Assembly (NCBI GenBank): GCA_050747865.1
Contig: JBOGJI010000115.1
Coordinates: forward strand, 1-10,261
Reading direction: 5' to 3'
Origin: JBOGJI01 sp050747865
Lineage (GTDB): Bacteria; Acidobacteriota; Thermoanaerobaculia; Multivoradales; JAHEKO01
Length of the DNA: 10,261 nt
Under the pieces are notes generated by a model. The model did no database searches and was not told the origin of the DNA. It saw only the letters and a program-made list of their open reading frames with translations. Of the stretch, positions 6,017-10,261 are shown in pieces. The translations under genes were made by a program, and so were the position numbers. Each line of letters opens with the position of its first letter. Position 1 is the first letter of the stretch.

Positions 6017-6054
6017 TCCTTTACGACCGCGCACCTCCGGGCGCGAGCGGGAAC

Positions 6055-6084
6055 TTGACAGCCGCCGACACGGCTGAGTAGCGT
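6055..6084 (+). promoter_or_regulatory. Weak candidate promoter for the CRTAC1-TPR operon
   Basis: A perfect -35 element TTGACA (6055-6060) sits in the same CTTGACAGC context as the promoter at 3805-3813. The best -10 at 18 bases is TAGCGT (6079-6084), which is poor. A small hairpin, AGCCG (6060-6064) with CGGCT (6071-6075), overlaps the spacer. The rest of the gap 6017-6132 shows no clear terminator and no good ribosome-binding site; AAGGA at 6103-6107 is 25 bases from the GTG start. Confidence 0.3.
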
Positions 6085-6132
6085 TCGGCCATTCGCCGTA
6101 TCAAGGATTCGAGATCGCATTCCGGTAATGCA

Positions 6133-7986
6133 GTGAACTCATCGTGCCGCGGTCGGCCAACCAGCGCCGCCGCAGCGTGGCTTGCCGTCATGGTCGCGGG
6201 GGCGGCCCTCATCACAGCGGGTTGCAGAGGGCAGGGAGGGTCCGAGGCTGGGGCACCGGCGGCACGGGCTCCTGAGTCCAGCGCTGGTCCGTACTTCCTG
6301 AATCGCGCCGCAGAGACCGGACTCGACTTCCGGCATTTCAATGGCGCCACCGGCCGCCTGTACATGGCCGAGGTGATGGGCGCCGGGGCCGCGCTGTTCG
6401 ACTACGACGGAGACGGCGACCTCGACGTCTACCTGGTGCAGGGGGAGATGCTCGGCGGCGAGCCTTACGCCGACGCGCTGTTCCCGCTCCCCGCAGCACC
6501 CCCGGCCGGCGGCCGGCTGTTCCGCAATCTGCTGGCCGAAACAGGCGATCTGCGCTTCGAGGACGTCACCGAGGAGGCCGGTCTGACCGCCACTGGCTAC
6601 GGCATGGGTGCGGCGATCGGCGACATCGACAACGACGGTCACCCCGACCTCTACGTCACCTACCTCGGTGGCAACCACCTTTGGCGCAACAACGGCGACG
6701 GCACGTTCACCGACATCACCGCCACCGCCGGGACCGACGATTCGCGATGGAGCACCAGCGCCTCGTTCGTCGACTACGACCGCGACGGCTGGCTCGACCT
6801 CTACGTCGCCAACTATGTCGACTTCACCCCGGAACGCCACAAGGAGTGCTACGCCGCCTCGAGCGCGCTGGACTACTGCGGCCCGCTCTCCTACTCGCCC
6901 TACCCCGATCGGCTGCTGCGCAACCGCGGCGACGGCACCTTTGAGGACGTCTCGGTGGCGTCGCGAATCGCCGCCACCTCCGGTCCCGGCCTCGGCGTGG
7001 TGGCGGCCGATTTCGACCGCGACGGATGGCCCGACATCTACGTCGCCAACGACGACGCCCCAAACTACCTGTGGCGCAACCAGGGAGACGGCACGTTCGC
7101 GGACGACGCCCTGCTCGCCGGCGCCGCCCTCAACCAGGCCGGCGAGGCGGAGGCCAGCATGGGAGTGGACGCCGGGGACTTCGACGGCGACGACGACCTC
7201 TTCATGACCCACATCGACGAGGAGACCAACACTCTCTACCGCAACAACGGCGGCGGCCTGTTCGAGGATTGGACGGCAGTCAGCGGCCTGGGCCCGCCGA
7301 GCCACGGCATGACCGGCTTCGGCACCGCCTGGTTCGACGCCGACAACGACGGCCTTCTCGACCTGCTGGTGGTCAACGGCCACGTGCGGATCGACCCGCT
7401 CCAGGCGGCCGCCGGCGACCCCTATCCCCTGCGTCAGACCGACCAGTTCTTCCACAACGCTGGGGACCGCTTCGCGGACGCCACCGCGCGTGCGGGCCCC
7501 CATTTCGCCGAGCCGGCGGTCGGCCGCGGCGCCGCCTTCGGCGACCTCGACAACGACGGCGACACCGACGTGCTCGTCACCCGCAACAACGGCCCGGTGC
7601 GCCTGCTGCTCAACCAGGTCGGCGCCGAGCGTCGCTGGGTCGGGCTGCGGTTGCTCCTGGCCGAAGGTGGCCGAGACGCCTACGGCGCGAGGGTGGCGCT
7701 CAGCCTCGCCGACGGCCGCACCCTGTGGCGCCGGGCGCGCGCCGACGGCAGCTACCTGGTGAGCAACGACCCGCGGGTGCTCATCGGCCTGGGGGACGCC
7801 GGCAAGCCGGCGAAGATCACCGTCCACTGGCCGGACGCTCGAGTGGAGTCCTGGCCCGCCAGCGCGGCACCAGTGGGGCGCTATACCACGCTGGTCCAGG
7901 GCACGGGGCGGAAACGGAATGCGCCCCGGGAGGGCCGTGGTGCGCCCGCACGGGCGCCCGCCGGAAGCGGAGCGGCGTCGCAGTGA
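6133..7986 (+). CDS. CRTAC1-family lipoprotein (FG-GAP/VCBS repeats plus ASPIC/UnbV domain)
   Basis: 617 residues from GTG 6133, the first usable start after an in-frame stop at 6079-6081; ATG 6190 is a shorter alternative that leaves little of the signal peptide. The N-terminus is a lipoprotein-type signal (WLAVMVAGAALITAGC, Cys31), although Thr28 at the -3 position is not ideal. Seven calcium-binding FG-GAP/VCBS loops of the form DxDxDG follow, starting near residues 90, 164, 214, 293, 349, 402 and 471 (for example DYDGDGDLDVY and DIDNDGHPDLY), and suggest a beta-propeller. The ASPIC/UnbV domain covers about 500-590 (RRWVGLRLLL to RYTTLVQGTG, with SYLVSND inside). The protein should sit in the envelope facing away from the cytoplasm. 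Family members are abundant in Acidobacteriota and Planctomycetota, and most have no known function. Its stop overlaps the start of the TPR gene. Confidence 0.88.
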   Translation: MNSSCRGRPTSAAAAWLAVMVAGAALITAGCRGQGGSEAGAPAARAPESSAGPYFLNRAAETGLDFRHFNGATGRLYMAEVMGAGAALFDYDGDGDLDVYLVQGEMLGGEPYADALFPLPAAPPAGGRLFRNLLAETGDLRFEDVTEEAGLTATGYGMGAAIGDIDNDGHPDLYVTYLGGNHLWRNNGDGTFTDITATAGTDDSRWSTSASFVDYDRDGWLDLYVANYVDFTPERHKECYAASSALDYCGPLSYSPYPDRLLRNRGDGTFEDVSVASRIAATSGPGLGVVAADFDRDGWPDIYVANDDAPNYLWRNQGDGTFADDALLAGAALNQAGEAEASMGVDAGDFDGDDDLFMTHIDEETNTLYRNNGGGLFEDWTAVSGLGPPSHGMTGFGTAWFDADNDGLLDLLVVNGHVRIDPLQAAAGDPYPLRQTDQFFHNAGDRFADATARAGPHFAEPAVGRGAAFGDLDNDGDTDVLVTRNNGPVRLLLNQVGAERRWVGLRLLLAEGGRDAYGARVALSLADGRTLWRRARADGSYLVSNDPRVLIGLGDAGKPAKITVHWPDARVESWPASAAPVGRYTTLVQGTGRKRNAPREGRGAPARAPAGSGAASQ

Positions 7987-9554
7987 GCCCCCTGCGTCGG
8001 CGCCGCCGGTCGTTCTTCCGTGTGTCGATCGCCCTCCTCCTGGCGGCTGCCTGCGGCCCGGCGGGCGAGGACGGCGCGACCCTGGTCGAGGTGCCCGCAC
8101 CCGACCTCTCGGAGCTCGAGCCGACGGTCGCCGCGCAGCTCTCAGCCGCCGCCACTGAGCTCGCCACGGCCATCGTCGAGGGGGATCCCGACGCACTCGG
8201 CCGCCGTTACGGCGAACTGGGCATGCTCTACCTCGCCTACGGGATCCACCAGCCGGCGGCCACCTGCTTCGACAACGCCGCCCGTCTTGCCCCCGGCGAA
8301 GCGCGCTGGCCCTACTACCGTGGCCAGGCGTTGCGCAGGTTCGGCGATCCCGACCACGCGATCGCCGCCTTCCGCCGCGCCCTCGAGCTGGCCCCCGATA
8401 ATCGCCCGGCGACCGTGGCGCTCGGCCGGCTGCTGATCGAGGCTGACCGCCTTGCCGAAGCCGCCGCCCTGTTCGACGCCGCGCTCGATGGCGCCGGCGA
8501 CGACCCCTCGCTGCACGCCGGCCGTGGCCGGGTGGCGCTCGCCGCGCGGGAGCTCCCGCTCGCCGTGCACCATCTCGAGCGCGCGCTCGCCATCGCCCCG
8601 CAGGCCACGGAGCTGCACTACCCGCTCGCTCTGGCCTACCGCGGGATGGGCGACCCCGAGCGCGCCCAGGCGCAGCTCGCCCACCACGGCACCGGGGAGG
8701 CGCCGCTCGAAGACCCCTGGATGAACGAGATCGCAGCCCTCGCGCGCGGCCAGCGGGTGCATCAGAACCGCGGCAACGAGGCGCTCTTGCGAGGGGACTT
8801 CGAGACCGCGGTTGCGGAGCTCCGCCGGGCGGTGGCCGCCGGCCCTGAGAGCGCCGTTGCCCGCGTCAACCTGGCATCGGCACTGGCACGTGCAGGAGAC
8901 GTCGCCGCCGCGCGCGCCGAGCTGGAGCAGGCACTACGGCTCGACCCCGACTTCCCCCTGGCACACTTCAATGTCGGCGTCCTGCTGGCGCAGGAGGGCC
9001 GTGACGCCGAGGCAGTGCCGCACTACCGCCGCGCCGTCGCCCTCGAACCCGGCTACCGGGACGCCCATTTCAATCTCGGCAACGCGCTGCGCCGCCTCGG
9101 CCGCCCGGCCGAGGCCGAGGCCAGCTTGCGACGGGCGATCGAGCTCGAACCGGGCAGCGGCCCGGCGCGCTACGCCCACGCCCTGACCCTGATCGATCTC
9201 GAGCGCTGGCGGGAGGCCCGCATCGCCCTCGACGAGGCGCACCGGCTGCTTCCCGGCGACCGCTACCTGGCAAACCTCCTCGCCCGGCTGCTCGCCGCCG
9301 CGCCCGACCCGACGGTGCGCGACGGCCGGCGCGCGCTCGCCCTCACGGAGCGCCTGGTCGCGACCGAGCGCGACGTGTTGCACGTCGAGGCGCTGGGCAA
9401 GGCGCTGGCCGAGGTCGGCCGTTTCGAAGAGGCCGTGCGCTGGCAGGAGGACGCCCTCGCGGCCGCCCGGAGGGCGGGCCAGCCCGCCCTGGAATCCCGA
9501 CTCGCCGCCGACCTCGACCGCTACCGCCGTGGTGTGCCATCCCGCAGGCCCTGA
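7983..9554 (+). CDS. Tetratricopeptide-repeat lipoprotein
   Basis: 523 residues from GTG 7983, overlapping the CRTAC1 stop (GTGA, 7983-7986), so translation is probably coupled; the long frame upstream of this start is a shadow of the CRTAC1 gene. The N-terminus is basic (RRRRRSFFR), then hydrophobic (VSIALLLAAAC), with a probable lipidated Cys24. RRSFFR also resembles a twin-arginine export motif, so Tat export is possible. After a short linker the protein is nearly all TPR. Recognisable helices include AIAAFRRALELAPDN, AVAELRRAVAAGPES, ARAELEQALRLDPDF, AVPHYRRAVALEPGY and AEASLRRAIELEPGS, with a gap after the first group around residue 235-260. TPR superhelices bind other proteins. Coupling to the CRTAC1 gene makes that protein the obvious partner. 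It is not a recognised enzyme. Confidence 0.88.
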   Translation: MSPLRRRRRSFFRVSIALLLAAACGPAGEDGATLVEVPAPDLSELEPTVAAQLSAAATELATAIVEGDPDALGRRYGELGMLYLAYGIHQPAATCFDNAARLAPGEARWPYYRGQALRRFGDPDHAIAAFRRALELAPDNRPATVALGRLLIEADRLAEAAALFDAALDGAGDDPSLHAGRGRVALAARELPLAVHHLERALAIAPQATELHYPLALAYRGMGDPERAQAQLAHHGTGEAPLEDPWMNEIAALARGQRVHQNRGNEALLRGDFETAVAELRRAVAAGPESAVARVNLASALARAGDVAAARAELEQALRLDPDFPLAHFNVGVLLAQEGRDAEAVPHYRRAVALEPGYRDAHFNLGNALRRLGRPAEAEASLRRAIELEPGSGPARYAHALTLIDLERWREARIALDEAHRLLPGDRYLANLLARLLAAAPDPTVRDGRRALALTERLVATERDVLHVEALGKALAEVGRFEEAVRWQEDALAAARRAGQPALESRLAADLDRYRRGVPSRRP

Positions 9555-9584
9555 CCGCCAGGCCGAAGACCGCCACCAGCCAGT

Positions 9585-9608
9585 GGGTCGACTTCCTCTT
9601 ACCGACCC
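9585..9608. terminator. Weak hairpin between convergent genes
   Basis: GGGTCG (9585-9590) and CGACCC (9603-9608) can form a 6-base stem with a 12-base loop in the 66-base gap between the converging TPR and HEPN genes. Neither strand has a T-run after it, so it could be a bidirectional pause or Rho-assisted site, but it is not a convincing intrinsic terminator. Confidence 0.25.
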
Positions 9609-9620
9609 CCGTGGGGCGCC

Positions 9621-10016
9621 CTATGCCGACTCCAGCTCTTGCCGGATGCGCTCTACGAGGCTACGGGCGGCCTCCAGATCCTCGCGGGCGCCGGCCTCGT
9701 CGACGATGAACGCCTGGGCGTAGTCGGCCTCTTGGCGGAACTTCTGCAGCTTGGCCAGGAGGCGCGAGGTCGAGGCATCGTAGCGAGCGGTCCTGACGAA
9801 GTGGATGTTCCACAGGTGAAGCACGCCGCCGTGCGTGCGCGGCTCCAGGCCCTCGGCATACAGGCGGGCGCGCACGGCGTGGAAGACCGCGAAATAGGTG
9901 CGGGCCGCCGCGATACGGAGAAGGCCGAGCTGCATGAGTTGCTCGGTGGCCCGCAGCTCCTCTTCGGCGAGCCGCAGCTCCTCCGCGGCCGCCTCGCGCC
10001 GCCCCTCCGAAGTCAC
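9621..10016 (-). CDS. HEPN-domain protein (MNT-associated, possible toxin)
   Basis: 131 residues on the minus strand, from GTG (10016-10014) to TAG (9623-9621). It is all helical and matches the HEPN fold of the PF05168 type: an N-terminal helix rich in Glu and Ala, then AARTYFAVFHAVRARLY (37-53) and THGGVLHLWNIHFVR (61-75), and a C-terminal helix pair with ADYAQAF and AREDLEAARSLVERI. R39 and H46 form an R-x6-H pair compatible with the HEPN RNase motif. The R-x4-H-x-Y motif of the HepT/DUF86 toxins is not present, so it is not a standard HepT. The gene overlaps the nucleotidyltransferase gene by GTGA (10013-10016). In such pairs the MNT partner can AMPylate and silence the HEPN protein; that this one is toxic is inference. 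Confidence 0.85.
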   Translation of the reverse strand: MTSEGRREAAAEELRLAEEELRATEQLMQLGLLRIAAARTYFAVFHAVRARLYAEGLEPRTHGGVLHLWNIHFVRTARYDASTSRLLAKLQKFRQEADYAQAFIVDEAGAREDLEAARSLVERIRQELESA

Positions 10017-10261
10017 AGGCGCACCCCGTCTCGCTCGATGTCCATCACCAGCGGACGCTCCTGCCGGCGCCAGCGTTCCCAGGTCTCGCGGTCGAAAATC
10101 GTGGGAGAGATGTGGAGGTCGAGGGGGAGCCCCACGTCGGTGGCGAGGTCGATCACCTCGCCGCGGGTGCGCCTGTCGACCTGCTCCAGGACGACGGCCA
10201 CGTCCACGTCGGAGTCCTCATGGGCCTGCGCTCGCGCGAACGACCCGAACAGCCGCACGTC
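10013..10261 (-). CDS. Minimal nucleotidyltransferase (MntA-like, Pol-beta superfamily), N-terminus outside window
   Basis: The minus-strand frame runs in from the right edge and ends at TGA (10015-10013). The 82 visible residues include the nucleotidyltransferase signature GSFARAQAHEDSDVDVAVV, a GS-x10-DxD motif in which the two Asp residues bind the metal ions. A GTG at 10258-10256 could be read as a start, but it lies only three codons before the GS motif, whereas family members normally have about 20 residues before it, so the true start is outside the window. Downstream are the short strands and helices of a minimal nucleotidyltransferase (LPLDLHISPTIFDRETWERW). It is the first gene of the pair and is coupled to the HEPN gene by the overlapping GTGA. 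By analogy with MntA-HepT it would be the antitoxin, transferring AMP to the HEPN partner. Confidence 0.87.
   Translation of the reverse strand, partial: DVRLFGSFARAQAHEDSDVDVAVVLEQVDRRTRGEVIDLATDVGLPLDLHISPTIFDRETWERWRRQERPLVMDIERDGVRL

Noticed and set aside
6139..8196. A 685-codon open frame on the minus strand opposite the CRTAC1 gene
   Set aside because: It is antisense to a gene with clear FG-GAP and ASPIC motifs, and its own translation is low-complexity (Val, Gly, Ala, Glu-rich) with no recognisable domain. Such frames are common in GC-rich DNA.
1..10261. tRNA, rRNA, CRISPR arrays, riboswitches or replication origins
   Set aside because: I looked for clover-leaf-like blocks, regularly spaced repeats and known conserved leader motifs and saw none that could be supported by eye.

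Overview
The window is very GC-rich, with tightly packed genes whose codons mostly end in G or C. It looks like a chromosomal segment of a Gram-negative environmental bacterium. My best guess is Acidobacteriota, close to Thermoanaerobaculia. The hints are a secreted P-domain protein with a Cys-containing S-layer-homology (SLH) tail, and a CRTAC1/ASPIC-UnbV lipoprotein coupled to a TPR lipoprotein. This placement is recalled from family knowledge, not searched.

Layout. (1) 1-2475, + strand: the end of an ABC export operon, with an HlyD-type periplasmic adaptor (5' end outside the window), an ATPase and an ABC-2 permease, joined by 4-base GTGA and ATGA overlaps. (2) 2476-3750, + strand: a RES-Xre type II toxin-antitoxin module (MbcA/ParS-like antitoxin, then RES-domain toxin) with its own promoter/operator. 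It is bracketed by two copies of the last 15 codons of the permease gene: one is the genuine gene end, the other a detached relic starting at the base after the toxin stop. The relic helps form a terminator-like hairpin. (3) 3751-6016, + strand: an AT-rich promoter region, then a large exported protein with two tandem P-domains and three SLH-like repeats but no visible protease domain. (4) 6133-9554, + strand: a CRTAC1-type FG-GAP/ASPIC lipoprotein translationally coupled to a TPR lipoprotein, probably a cell-envelope pair. (5) 9621-10261, - strand: a HEPN protein and a minimal nucleotidyltransferase (MNT) with a GTGA overlap; the MNT gene runs off the right edge.

The ABC genes should form one tripartite exporter of unknown substrate. 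Two toxin-antitoxin-type modules (RES-Xre and HEPN-MNT) flank the two cell-surface loci, as is common in accessory regions. The most unusual signal is the duplicated permease tail around the RES-Xre module. It suggests that the module arrived as a small cassette using the gene's 3' end and left the gene intact, or that it replaced most of a duplicated permease. No tRNA, rRNA, CRISPR array, integrase or transposase was seen.
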